Source: Alkalihalobacillus sp. BA299 (GTDB lineage Bacteria > Bacillota > Bacilli > Bacillales > Bacillaceae_F). From it: DNA of 53,160 nucleotides. A program made the translations under genes and the position numbers. The notes under the pieces were generated by a model, which saw only the letters and a list, made by a program, of their open reading frames with translations, did no database searches and was not told the DNA's origin. The stretch is from contig NZ_JAFLJM010000026.1 in NCBI RefSeq assembly GCF_017745675.1, positions 1 to 53,160 on the forward strand, in the 5' to 3' direction. Below are positions 15,274-23,562 of the stretch, piece after piece. Numbering within the stretch: the first letter of the stretch is position 1; each line of letters begins with the position of its first letter.

Positions 15274-15319
15274 AAATGGTGTCAGGCACATTAAAGGTGC
15301 CTGACACCATTTTTTTTAC
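15274..15319. terminator. Bidirectional terminator made of a dispersed GGTGTCAGGCACC palindrome
   Basis: Arms ATGGTGTCAGGCAC and GTGCCTGACACCAT flank a short loop and are followed by eight T residues. The minus-strand helicase gene ends at its edge, so it probably serves both convergent genes. A near-identical palindrome lies at 32176-32224. Confidence 0.75.
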
Positions 15320-17611
15320 TTAACGTAGAAAGCGAGACCGGATCGCTTTTTTGCCGCGGCGCATGGATGGGACGGAAATATAGAGCGCTTCTTTGGCGCG
15401 TGTCATTGCAACATACATGAGTCGTCGTTCCTCTTCCATCGGTTCGTCGTTACCGTCGCGCCACGAATCAAGAGCATAGTCGTGAGGAAGTCCACCGTCA
15501 ACGGCGCCGATGATATAGACATGGTTAAATTCTAAGCCCTTTGAGCGGTGAATGGTCATTAACTGGATGGCATCTCCAGCTATTTTGTTTTTATTTGCGG
15601 TAATTTCTTTATGCTTGTGGATGATATGATCAACGTACTCAAGAAATTCATGAACAGATCTGTGTGCTTGAGCTGCAACTCGTAAATCTCTTACGTCATC
15701 AGATCCCTTATCCATCGTATTTCCTTCATTTCCTTGCTTTTTCAAGTAATCGGTTAAGCCCATTTCTTTTTCAATAAAGTCAATGGCTTCAATGGGTTTT
15801 AATCCAGGTATTTTTTCAAACAAAGGAACAATCGTTTTAAGTTTCTTTAATTGGAATGGGGGAAGCTGTGTTAACTTTGTTAAGGCTTCTACTAATGAGC
15901 AATCCTCAATAATGCTGAGCGCCTTTAGGTCTCGTAAAACATCCTGTTTCAAAAATAAGGCTCCAATTAGGTCACTCATCGCTGCTGTATCGTTTGGATT
16001 AATCGCTAATTGCATATACGCTAAAACTTTTCTAACTGTTTTCCGTTGATAAAACGAATCACCTTCTTGTTCAATAACAAAAGGTAAACTAGAGTGAACA
16101 AGACGTTCAAATAAAGCACGGGTGGATACATTTGTTCGATAAAGAATGGCAAAATCAGCAGGGTTGGCACCTTGTGAAATTCTTGCTTTTAAATCTTCGA
16201 CAATAATCGTTGCCTCAAGTTCTTCATCGTATGGAAAAAATACAAGTGGCATAAAAGAGCTATTAGTCAATGCCGAGAGCTTCTTATCGTATCGATGTTT
16301 ATTCTTTGAAATAACATGGCTTGCCGTACTAACGATCGAATGAACAGATCGATAATTTTTGGCAAGAATGACTGTTTTGGTTTCAGGGTACTCTCTCTTA
16401 AAATTTAAAATATACTCTGGATTACTTCCTCGAAATGAGTAAATCGATTGGTCATCGTCACCAACTACACATAAGTTATTATGTGGTTCAGCTAACATTT
16501 GCACAATTTTGTACTGGACCCGATTAATATCTTGAAATTCATCAACCGAAATATAAGAAAAACGTTCTTGATATTTCTCTAGTAGACTCAGATTTTCAGA
16601 TAAAAATTCATAACAGCCAATTAGCATGTCATCAAAATCAAATAGCTGTTCTTTTACCTTTATTTCTTCATATTGTTTGTATATATGTAACGTTCGTTCT
16701 TCAAAAAGATCTTTTGGTTTAACTTTTGCTGGAATGATTAAATTATTTTTCCACCAACCGATTTGTGTAAGGGCCTGATCATAGGCAAATTCTTTTTCTT
16801 CTAGACCTAATTCACGACCAACCTGCTTAGCAATCCTTTCTTTTTGCCATTCCCATTTTAACAATCGATCTTGATGCCAGCGGTTTGGATCATGGTGTAG
16901 TAGCATTTTATAAAAAATACTGTGGAAGGTTCCTACAAGAAGCTGTTTTATGTCCTTCTGGTTAAGGTTAGGATATTGTAACATTCGTTCCTTCATTTCT
17001 CGTGCTGCTTTAGCGGTAAAGGTTACAAGTAGCATCCGGTTAGCAGGAATTTGTTTTGCAGTCATCATGAAGGCGGCTCTTGCTGTAAGAACTCGCGTTT
17101 TGCCACTTCCTGCTCCGGCTAAAATAAGTAGTGGACCTTCAGTAGTTGTAACCGCTTCCCATTGATATGGGTCTAACCTAAAGCCGCGCTGAGCTAATTC
17201 AGCGTAATAATTATGGTCGATAGGCTTTGATTCATCCGTTTGTTCTTGAAAGGCAGAAATACGACAAACAACTTCTGGCTTCTTCCAATGAGCTTCAGCT
17301 GATGGAGATGAAGCACTATTTGTGATCGAGCGTCTTTCTGGTAAACGAAATCCAACCGCTGTTTTATTTAAGGCTGGTTTGGATGGCTGTTTTTGTTCGA
17401 TAAGAGTGGCAATGGCTTTTTGACATTCAGTGTTATCGTGCGAATGAACAAACTGTGGTGGATGCTCGATACTGACTGAGAAGGCCATTTTTTCATGACA
17501 GTGTGCACAAGTCACTTTGCCTTGCTTACTATCTAGATAAAGTTGCTGATATTGATTAGGCTGGATCTTTGACAATTGAACGAGTCGTTCATTCCAATAT
17601 GCGACTTCCAC
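15320..17611 (-). CDS. yjcD: UvrD/Rep-type ATP-dependent DNA helicase (YjcD-like)
   Basis: A 763-residue superfamily 1 helicase that should unwind DNA 3' to 5'. Motifs in order: Q-motif region LDPYQWEAV, Walker A AGAGSGKT at 165-172, VDEFQDINRVQ (motif II), GDDDQSIYSFRG (III), AKNYRS (IV), MTIHRSKGLEF (V) and EEERRLMYVAMTRA (VI). The first 65 residues carry a possible zinc site (Cys35, Cys38, His57, Cys63), as in YjcD-type proteins whose length (about 760) matches. The location close to yjcF-yjcG-yjcH mirrors B. subtilis. The ATG is preceded by AAGGAGGAAC. It is convergent with the YusW-like gene. Confidence 0.87.
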   Translation of the reverse strand: MEVAYWNERLVQLSKIQPNQYQQLYLDSKQGKVTCAHCHEKMAFSVSIEHPPQFVHSHDNTECQKAIATLIEQKQPSKPALNKTAVGFRLPERRSITNSASSPSAEAHWKKPEVVCRISAFQEQTDESKPIDHNYYAELAQRGFRLDPYQWEAVTTTEGPLLILAGAGSGKTRVLTARAAFMMTAKQIPANRMLLVTFTAKAAREMKERMLQYPNLNQKDIKQLLVGTFHSIFYKMLLHHDPNRWHQDRLLKWEWQKERIAKQVGRELGLEEKEFAYDQALTQIGWWKNNLIIPAKVKPKDLFEERTLHIYKQYEEIKVKEQLFDFDDMLIGCYEFLSENLSLLEKYQERFSYISVDEFQDINRVQYKIVQMLAEPHNNLCVVGDDDQSIYSFRGSNPEYILNFKREYPETKTVILAKNYRSVHSIVSTASHVISKNKHRYDKKLSALTNSSFMPLVFFPYDEELEATIIVEDLKARISQGANPADFAILYRTNVSTRALFERLVHSSLPFVIEQEGDSFYQRKTVRKVLAYMQLAINPNDTAAMSDLIGALFLKQDVLRDLKALSIIEDCSLVEALTKLTQLPPFQLKKLKTIVPLFEKIPGLKPIEAIDFIEKEMGLTDYLKKQGNEGNTMDKGSDDVRDLRVAAQAHRSVHEFLEYVDHIIHKHKEITANKNKIAGDAIQLMTIHRSKGLEFNHVYIIGAVDGGLPHDYALDSWRDGNDEPMEEERRLMYVAMTRAKEALYISVPSMRRGKKAIRSRFLR

Positions 17612-17795
17612 AACGGTTCCTCCTTAAAATGAACGGGCAATAACTAAAGTAGCATTGTAGCACAAATCGTCACAAAGGAAAACTACTAACTGTAGAGGAA
17701 ATGATACTAGATTAAGAGAAAAAAAGTGGAATAATTATAGTAGTAGCAGCATATAATATTATGAATATTCTGTTTAATGCAGAGGAGGAAAAATC

Positions 17796-18035
17796 ATGGG
17801 ATATGTACCTCCACATCATAATATTGTAGCTGTTCATTATGGGAGTAGAATGCAAATAAGACAAGCTTCTATCAAAAGAAAAGAACGGGTTCAAAAAGTT
17901 CATTTTGCCGACCTACTAGAACAACACAAAAAAGAAGAGGAATTTGTAGGTAGAAAATCCTCCGTATACGATAAGCAGAAGCAGATCGTAAACGAGTTAG
18001 TAAAAAAAGGAATATTTTTTGATAAACAGGCCTAA
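17796..18035 (+). CDS. Small basic protein, unknown function
   Basis: A 79-residue soluble protein (MGYVPPHHNIVAVHYGSRMQ, then a Lys/Glu-rich helical region, ending VNELVKKGIFFDKQA). GAGGAGG precedes the ATG. CATATAATA at 17750-17758 fits the sigma-K or sigma-E -10 pattern but no good -35 is present. A terminator follows. I do not recognise the family; it may be a minor sporulation protein, judging only from the -10 match. Confidence 0.65.
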   Translation: MGYVPPHHNIVAVHYGSRMQIRQASIKRKERVQKVHFADLLEQHKKEEEFVGRKSSVYDKQKQIVNELVKKGIFFDKQA

Positions 18036-18051
18036 AATAGGTCTGTTTTTT
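18023..18051 (+). terminator. Rho-independent terminator
   Basis: AAACAGGCCTA / TAGGTCTGTTT hairpin with T tail, overlapping the last codons of the small gene at 17796-18035. Confidence 0.75.
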
Positions 18052-18095
18052 CAATTATTGCAAAAGTTGCATGATATAGTAGAGGTGATAGGATA

Positions 18096-18284
18096 ATGGT
18101 TCCTTTTCTAATTCTTGGAATGATTGTTACAATAGGGGCAGGTACGATATTGTATTTTGGATTATCGATTGGAAGTCAATTTTTATTTGGCCCATTTATT
18201 GGCTTAGTGGTAGGTATTAATTTTATTTTTTTAACAATTGTACGAATGTATCAAATAAAGAGGAGACAAGAAGATGGAACTTAA
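18096..18284 (+). CDS. Small two-helix membrane protein
   Basis: A 62-residue protein with two predicted membrane helices (residues about 4-25 and 30-50) and a basic C-terminal RMYQIKRRQEDG. Its 3' end overlaps the start of the MBL-fold gene by 11 bases, suggesting translational coupling and one transcript. The AGAGGTGATAGGATA site precedes the ATG. The function is unknown. Confidence 0.65.
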   Translation: MVPFLILGMIVTIGAGTILYFGLSIGSQFLFGPFIGLVVGINFIFLTIVRMYQIKRRQEDGT

Positions 18285-19167
18285 GCAAATCGATGAGCAG
18301 TGTTACTATTTTAAAGGAGCAGTGAACATAGGCTACATTAAAACAGATAATGAAGGAATATTAATTGATGCTGGTCTTGATGAGTCTGCGATCAAAAAAG
18401 TGATCAAACAAATTGATGAAAGAAGTTGGCCGTTAACCCATTTATTTATTACTCATGCACACGCCGACCACTTTGGCGGAGCAGCCTACCTAGTAAAGAA
18501 AAAGGCGATTAAAGTATACGCACCTGATATAGAGTCAGCGATTATTAACTTTCCAGTGCTAGAACCAATTTATTTACAAAATGGCAATAAACCATATAAA
18601 GAGTTAAGAAATAAATTTGTAGAAGGAAAATCGGTAGCGATTGATGAAACATGTATAGAAGGGAAATATTGGATAGGTTCTTTGGAAGTAACCTTACATA
18701 ATGTTTCAGGACATAGTTATCATATGTTAGCTGTACAAGTAAATGATATTCTGTATGCGGCGGATAGTTATTTTGATGAAAAAACGCTTATAAAACATAA
18801 TATTCCATACATTATTGATGGAACAGAAACTATCGATACATTACAAAAGCTGATACAAATGAATGTTAAAGGTGCATTACCTGGTCATGGTGATTATGAA
18901 GAAGATTTTAAAGAAACTGTAGAAAAAAATATTGTCTATCACAAACAAGTTGAAGCTGAGTTACTTAAGATTATTTCCCGAGAAAAGTCGACACCAATTG
19001 ATGTGATCATTGCAGAATTTTGTCAGTATCGAGGAGTGAAGGTTGACAATATGACTTCATGGGCACTTTATAGGACGGCGGTTTGTTCGTATATTAAAAA
19101 ATTAGTCGAAGATCAACAAGTACAAATTGTCTTTGAAAATAATTTTCTTTCTGTAAAACGATTGTAA
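18274..19167 (+). CDS. MBL-fold metallo-hydrolase
   Basis: A 297-residue metallo-beta-lactamase fold enzyme with the binuclear zinc motif His61-Ala-His63-Ala-Asp65-His66. The later ligands are VSGHSYHML, AADSYF and PGHGDYEED. A C-terminal winged-helix-like region (IIAEFCQYRGVKVDNMTSWA) follows, as in MBL proteins of the glyoxalase II/LACTB2 type. It hydrolyses an ester, thioester or phosphodiester; the substrate cannot be predicted. The start ATG lies in the upstream small membrane gene, with AGGAGACAAGAAG as binding site. Confidence 0.87.
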   Translation: MELKQIDEQCYYFKGAVNIGYIKTDNEGILIDAGLDESAIKKVIKQIDERSWPLTHLFITHAHADHFGGAAYLVKKKAIKVYAPDIESAIINFPVLEPIYLQNGNKPYKELRNKFVEGKSVAIDETCIEGKYWIGSLEVTLHNVSGHSYHMLAVQVNDILYAADSYFDEKTLIKHNIPYIIDGTETIDTLQKLIQMNVKGALPGHGDYEEDFKETVEKNIVYHKQVEAELLKIISREKSTPIDVIIAEFCQYRGVKVDNMTSWALYRTAVCSYIKKLVEDQQVQIVFENNFLSVKRL

Positions 19168-19277
19168 AATATATAAGGAATAAATCAGGATATAGTTTTT
19201 TAGATGGTGGTGAAAAGAAGTTATAAAATTTTTTGAGAAAGTTACCTTCGACTATACTGTTTAAAAAAAAGAAAGTG

Positions 19278-19781
19278 TTAACTACTCCTTCTTTTAATCG
19301 TAATTTTTGTTGGCTTATTACGTTCACTTTCTTCACTTTCAGTAAGTTCAGATGTACAATTTGGACATCGTGTTGCTTTAAGAGGGATATTAGAAAAGCA
19401 ATAAGGGCACATCTTTTGTTTCATGTGCTCTAATGGATCACCGGATGGACGTCTGAGTCGGTTGACTTGCCGCACGAATAAAAATAATACGAAAGCTACA
19501 ATTAAAAAATGAATTGTATGATTTAAAAAAAGGCCATAGTTTACGGTAGCGACACCAGCATCCTTAGCTTCAGAAAGTGTAGTGTATTCATAATTAGATA
19601 GATTAATGTAAAGGTTTGAAAAATCCATTTTTCCAAATAATAGACCAAACGGAGGCATTAATATGTCTTCTACGAAAGATTGAACGATCGTTGCAAATGT
19701 CGTTCCTATAATTACACCAACGCTCATATCAATAACATTGCCACGCATTGCAAACTCTTTAAATTCAGTAAAAATTTTCAT
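19278..19781 (-). CDS. mscL: Large-conductance mechanosensitive channel MscL with C-terminal zinc ribbon
   Basis: The first 110 residues are MscL: FKEFAMRGNVIDMSVGVIIG (first pore helix with the gating glycines), VEDILMPPFGLLFG, and the second helix near 88-105. The channel opens under hypo-osmotic stress. The loop is shorter than usual. In place of a simple cytoplasmic helix, the C terminus carries Cys125-x2-Cys128 and Cys139-x2-Cys142, a zinc-ribbon signature, then a basic tail ending IKRRSS. AAGGTGGGGAG precedes the ATG. The gene is convergent with the MBL gene. MscL identity is firm; zinc binding is inferred. Confidence 0.9.
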   Translation of the reverse strand: MKIFTEFKEFAMRGNVIDMSVGVIIGTTFATIVQSFVEDILMPPFGLLFGKMDFSNLYINLSNYEYTTLSEAKDAGVATVNYGLFLNHTIHFLIVAFVLFLFVRQVNRLRRPSGDPLEHMKQKMCPYCFSNIPLKATRCPNCTSELTESEESERNKPTKITIKRRSS

Positions 19782-19875
19782 CCATTGCTCCCCACCTTAG
19801 AAGGTTGTCTTTATGAGATGTTATGCAATTTCCTACAGAAGAATGACGACTTGTCTCCATGTTAATGACAATTAT

Positions 19876-20046
19876 CCAGCGCTTTTCTTCATGTCTAGCT
19901 TCAACGCCCAGCGTCTAGTGGACTTCGCTCCCCCTCCTTACGATAAGTCAACATCGGGACGCTTGCGCTCTCCGTGTTTCCTTTATCTCATACGGGAGGG
20001 CTCCAGTCCATACGCCGCTAAACGGTCGCTTACGCTTTTCTTATTT
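19876..20046. repeat. Dispersed Bacillaceae non-coding repeat
   Basis: A GC-richer block with TGTCTAGCTTCAACGCCCAG, GATAAGTCAACATCGGGACG, ACGGGAGGGCTCCAGTCC and CGGTCGCTTACGCTTTTCTT segments. I recognise this style of sequence as a high-copy intergenic repeat in Bacillus-type genomes. It has no reading frame with a binding site. It fills most of the 325-base gap between mscL and the kinase gene. Confidence 0.65.
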
Positions 20047-20106
20047 ACTTATGTAGAAATGTAATATAAGATAGAATTGGAAAAATTTGTACAAAGGGGA
20101 AGTTAT

Positions 20107-21561
20107 ATGGAAAATTTAAATAACTGTAAACCTATCCTATCTTTCCATTCAACAAGAACAAATAAATACAAATGGTTAATTGATAACTCAATAGATATGA
20201 TTTCTATCCATTATCCTGATGGCAGGTATAGTTATGTTTCCCCATCTTTTACGGAAACGTTAGGATATAAGAGCTGTGAGTTATTGTATAAATTTCCTGG
20301 TGATTTCATTCATAAGGATGATCTAAATACAGCATTGAAAAGCTATGAAAGTTTATTACTAGGACAGGAAACTGTAGAGTCAACGTTCCGACAACAAATG
20401 AAAAATGGGGAATATATGTGGCTAGAAGCTAAGATTAAAGCGATACGTGATGAAACAGGAGAAATTCTTGAAATATTGTCATTTACAAGAGACATTAGTG
20501 AAAAAGTAAAGTATGAAACAACGCTCTTACAAGCGAAACATGAACTAAATAATATTATTTCAAATCAACAAGGGATGGTTATTCAAATTATTAAAGAACA
20601 GTTTAAATATATTTACGCTATTTTTACAGGTGAATTAGTTCATGTGATAGGCTGGACGCCAGAAGAAGTAGTTGGTAAAACTCCATATGAAATTTTTGAA
20701 AAAGAAACAGCCGATTATTTAGTCAATCAATATGATTTAGCATGGGAAAGTCAGGAAAAAGTGACATTTGAGTACACAACGAGCAATGGCTATTATCTAT
20801 TGGTAAAAATCAAGCCAATTGTTGAAAATGGTGAAGTCATACAATTGATAGGTTCGTGTGTTGACATTACCCCATTAAAAGAGGCTGAACAGCAGTTAAT
20901 TCAATCAGAAAAGCTATCTGTTGTTGGAGAACTATCAGCTGGGATTGCTCATGAAATTAGAAACCCATTAACGGCTATTAAAGGTTTTTTGCAAATAATG
21001 AAAATGGAACAAGATAATAAATATTTTGAAATTATGGAATCTGAAATTAATCGCATTGAGTTTATTACGAACGAGTTTATGGTTTTATCTAGACCACGTA
21101 CTGAAACACGAAAAAAAATGAAGCTATGTACAGTGATGGAAGATGTTTTATTTTTAGTAGATACAGAAGCATTTAAGAAAAGAATTACGATCAAGCAAAA
21201 TATAGATGAAGATGTGTTCATAGAAGGTGAAGAGTACCAAATTAAACAAGTGTTTCTTAATATTATTAAAAATGCAATCGAATCAATGAGTAAAGAAGGC
21301 GTTATTCATATCGATGTTACACAGCAAGACGAAAAGGTTTTTATTAAAATTTCAGATCAGGGCTGTGGTATTCCCCCTGAAAAGCTTACTTATTTAGGAA
21401 AACCATTTTATACGACAAAACAAAAGGGAAATGGACTTGGATTAATGATATGTTACAAAATAATAAAAAAACATTGCGGGAGCATTTCAGTTGAGAGTAA
21501 GTTAAATGAAGGAACGACTTTTACCATTGAGTTACCGAAAGTTCATCATACTAATGAATAA
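20107..21561 (+). CDS. PAS-domain sporulation-type sensor histidine kinase
   Basis: A 484-residue cytoplasmic kinase. Two PAS domains (about residues 18-135 and 148-258) are followed by a PAC-like CVDITPLKEAEQ and a HisKA domain with the phospho-accepting His282 in GIAHEIRNPLTAIKGF. The ATPase domain has the N box NIIKNAIESM, G1 DQGCGIPPEK, F box GKPFYTTK and G2 GNGLGLM. There is no membrane helix, so it resembles KinA/KinE-type phosphorelay kinases feeding Spo0F. An in-frame ATG occurs at 20077, but AAAGGGGAAG is placed for the ATG at 20107. No response regulator is adjacent, again typical of orphan sporulation kinases. Confidence 0.87.
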   Translation: MENLNNCKPILSFHSTRTNKYKWLIDNSIDMISIHYPDGRYSYVSPSFTETLGYKSCELLYKFPGDFIHKDDLNTALKSYESLLLGQETVESTFRQQMKNGEYMWLEAKIKAIRDETGEILEILSFTRDISEKVKYETTLLQAKHELNNIISNQQGMVIQIIKEQFKYIYAIFTGELVHVIGWTPEEVVGKTPYEIFEKETADYLVNQYDLAWESQEKVTFEYTTSNGYYLLVKIKPIVENGEVIQLIGSCVDITPLKEAEQQLIQSEKLSVVGELSAGIAHEIRNPLTAIKGFLQIMKMEQDNKYFEIMESEINRIEFITNEFMVLSRPRTETRKKMKLCTVMEDVLFLVDTEAFKKRITIKQNIDEDVFIEGEEYQIKQVFLNIIKNAIESMSKEGVIHIDVTQQDEKVFIKISDQGCGIPPEKLTYLGKPFYTTKQKGNGLGLMICYKIIKKHCGSISVESKLNEGTTFTIELPKVHHTNE

Positions 21562-21579
21562 GAAAAAAATAGAAAAGTA

Positions 21580-21617
21580 AAAAACGCAGCTGATCTCCTC
21601 AAATCAGCCGCGTTTTC
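21580..21617 (+). terminator. Rho-independent terminator
   Basis: AAAACGCAGCTGAT / ATCAGCCGCGTTTT hairpin after the kinase gene. Confidence 0.8.
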
Positions 21618-21639
21618 AGTTATCCCGTTCAACTAACAT

Positions 21640-21690
21640 TCAGTCGGCGATGAAGATACCCCCTACTGAATGAAGTTTCACTTTATTTAT
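21640..21690. repeat. Palindromic intergenic repeat, copy 1
   Basis: CATTCAGTCGGCGATGAAG, then CCCCTACTGAATGAA and TTTCACTTTATTT. A second copy with the same layout is at 25405-25458. The CAGT/ACTG arms can form a hairpin. It lies between the kinase terminator and the end of yjcF and may act as terminator for yjcF. Confidence 0.6.
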
Positions 21691-22121
21691 AATGATGATT
21701 GCTCACTTTTGATCATCGTCACATGAGGGATCCCGGCATCAAGAAATTCGTCTGAAACCGTTTCGTAGCCAAGCGATTGATAAAAAGCTTCTGCTTGAGT
21801 TTGTGCGTTAAGTTTAAACTTTTTTAGCCCCTGCTGTTGACCAACACTCTCAATTTCATCCATTAACAATTTACCAATTCCTTTTTTTCGATAATCATTT
21901 AAGATACAAATTCTTTCCACTTTCCCATAGCCATCAACGGTTCTTAATCTGCCAGCGCCAATTGGTTTATTGTCGTCGTAGACAACAAAGTGTGTGGCTT
22001 CATCTTCAAATTGATCAATTTCTTCTTCTTCAGGTACTTTTTGTTCTTCAACAAATACGGTAGTTCGTACGGTGTAGGCATCTTTTAATTGGTCTTTGTT
22101 TTCAACGACGGTTACTTTCAA
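21687..22121 (-). CDS. yjcF: GNAT-family N-acetyltransferase (YjcF-like)
   Basis: A 144-residue acetyltransferase. The acetyl-CoA-binding motif is VERICILNDYRKKGIGKLLM (consensus R/QxxGxG/A), preceded by FVEEQKVPEEEEID and followed by KLNAQTQAEAFYQSLGYE. The substrate is unknown. An in-frame ATG exists at 22166 inside the upstream gene. AAAGGATTG is spaced for the TTG at 22121, giving MKVTVVENKDQLKD and a length near B. subtilis YjcF (about 140). Only two bases separate it from yjcG, so the three yjcF-G-H genes form an operon. Confidence 0.85.
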   Translation of the reverse strand: MKVTVVENKDQLKDAYTVRTTVFVEEQKVPEEEEIDQFEDEATHFVVYDDNKPIGAGRLRTVDGYGKVERICILNDYRKKGIGKLLMDEIESVGQQQGLKKFKLNAQTQAEAFYQSLGYETVSDEFLDAGIPHVTMIKSEQSSL

Positions 22122-22123
22122 TC

Positions 22124-22639
22124 TTAACAATCCTTTCCTAAATGAAATGTTTCGTAAACAGTCCAAGAACTGTTTTCTAATTGGTAGAGCAGTTGTACTC
22201 GGTCAATCGTTTCTTCATGGTCAACCGAAAGCATTTTTAATTGTCCGAGCACATCAAAATGTTCTTGATTCGTTAAATCTTGCCCAATCGTTACGTGAGG
22301 TGTAAACTTCTGAGGTGTTTCTTCTAAAAGTATATCTTCATGTAGTAATTCGTGCAGTTTTTCTAACGATGGGTTTAAGCGAATTTTAAAAAAGATTTTA
22401 TTTGTGTTTGGAAAAAAAGAATCCACTTTATAAATATGAATTGTAAATGGTGTAATGGATTTTGTCACATTTCTTATATAACGAATCGTACTATCTAGCT
22501 TTTCACCAGGGATTTCAAACGGATGTTTGATCGTGATGTGTGGAGGGATTAATGAATAATGTGAGTCATACCGCTTTCGGTAAGAGTTTGCCTGGTCTTG
22601 TAAAGCTTTTGATGGAAATACCGCAATCCCATATTTCAT
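22124..22639 (-). CDS. yjcG: 2'-5' RNA ligase superfamily protein YjcG
   Basis: A 171-residue protein with the two 2H-phosphoesterase signatures, HITI (in SLIPPHITIKHPFE) and HVTI (in KFTPHVTIGQD), placed about 80 residues apart. Family members have RNA 2',3'-cyclic phosphodiesterase or ligase activity; that of YjcG is not established here. The start ATG follows AGGAGGTTGATGTTT. Upstream in-frame codons lack a site. Length and start (MKYGIAVFPSK) match B. subtilis YjcG. It is the middle gene of the yjcH-G-F operon. Confidence 0.88.
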   Translation of the reverse strand: MKYGIAVFPSKALQDQANSYRKRYDSHYSLIPPHITIKHPFEIPGEKLDSTIRYIRNVTKSITPFTIHIYKVDSFFPNTNKIFFKIRLNPSLEKLHELLHEDILLEETPQKFTPHVTIGQDLTNQEHFDVLGQLKMLSVDHEETIDRVQLLYQLENSSWTVYETFHLGKDC

Positions 22640-22665
22640 AAACATCAACCTCCTGTACAAACTAT

Positions 22666-23394
22666 TTATTTAGTAAACATATATTGAAGCGCTTGTTTAA
22701 TATCTGGCTGCCAAAACGTCCAACGATGGTCACCGTCAAATTCATGATAATGATAAATTATTTCCAAATTTATTAACATCTTATTCAATTCACGGTTAGG
22801 AATGAGAAAATCTTTTCGTTTACCATTCGTTGTTTCTACATTCGTTTCCTCTTTACCTACTACATGATAAATCTTTAAATGGTGATTGTCGAATGCTGCG
22901 ACTTGGTCTAGAACGGCTTGATTAATGTATGGTGATTGTAAAATGATCTGACCAAATGTATTCGGGTAATGAAGAGCAGCTAATAAAGATACTGTTCCAC
23001 CTAAGGAATCTCCGATGAGAGTACGTCCTGCGGCAAGTGAATACGTCTGAAAGTGCTCTTCTGCATAAGGGACTAGCTCTTCTGCGAGAAAACGAATATA
23101 GGCATCAGACATTTTGCCATTTGGATGATACATTTCCAGGCGCTCCTGTACATTTTTATAAGGAATGCCAATAATGATAACGTCTTCAATTTCATTGTTA
23201 GAAATAAGTTCTTCTGTTTGGCGAGCAATTCGACCGAGCTGAAAATAATATTTGCCATCTTGTGCAATGAGTAAATGATAGCTATATAAAGGCGAATAGT
23301 TTGGAGGTAAGTAGATCAGTAGCGGCAGTTCTTTTTTTAAGTAATTGCTATAAATTTGTTCTTCTTTCATTGTTCCATAAAGTCGATTACTCAT
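22666..23394 (-). CDS. yjcH: Esterase-family alpha/beta hydrolase YjcH
   Basis: A 242-residue protein of the esterase D/Fes-like type. The nucleophile elbow is IGDSLGGTVSLLAAL (GDSLGG). LPLLIYLPPNYSPL marks the start of the fold, and a catalytic His is likely in FDGDHRWTFWQPDI near the C terminus. It is first in the operon with yjcG and yjcF, as in B. subtilis. GAAAGG is spaced nine bases from the ATG at 23394; the in-frame TTG at 23403 is too close. There is no signal peptide. The substrate is unknown. Confidence 0.86.
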   Translation of the reverse strand: MSNRLYGTMKEEQIYSNYLKKELPLLIYLPPNYSPLYSYHLLIAQDGKYYFQLGRIARQTEELISNNEIEDVIIIGIPYKNVQERLEMYHPNGKMSDAYIRFLAEELVPYAEEHFQTYSLAAGRTLIGDSLGGTVSLLAALHYPNTFGQIILQSPYINQAVLDQVAAFDNHHLKIYHVVGKEETNVETTNGKRKDFLIPNRELNKMLINLEIIYHYHEFDGDHRWTFWQPDIKQALQYMFTK

Positions 23395-23562
23395 TTTTTT
23401 CAACCTTTCACTTTGTCCAGATTTTCATAGTGGTAATATTATTATTCTAACATATATGCAGAAAAATCGGTTTTAAAAACGAACGACAAAAATTAGGTAC
23501 AAAAAAACGAGTTTCAAGACTAGCTGAATAGACATATTAATGTTCTAGAGGAATGCTCGTGG

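Noticed and set aside
14743..15323. Frames encoding poly-Ser, poly-Ile/Phe and Met/Lys repeats across the acidic tail
   Set aside because: They are other-frame readings of the GAT/GAA repeat in the YusW-like gene and have no binding sites.
19813..20064. 83-codon frame inside the dispersed repeat
   Set aside because: The frame runs through a non-coding repeat and has no ribosome binding site.
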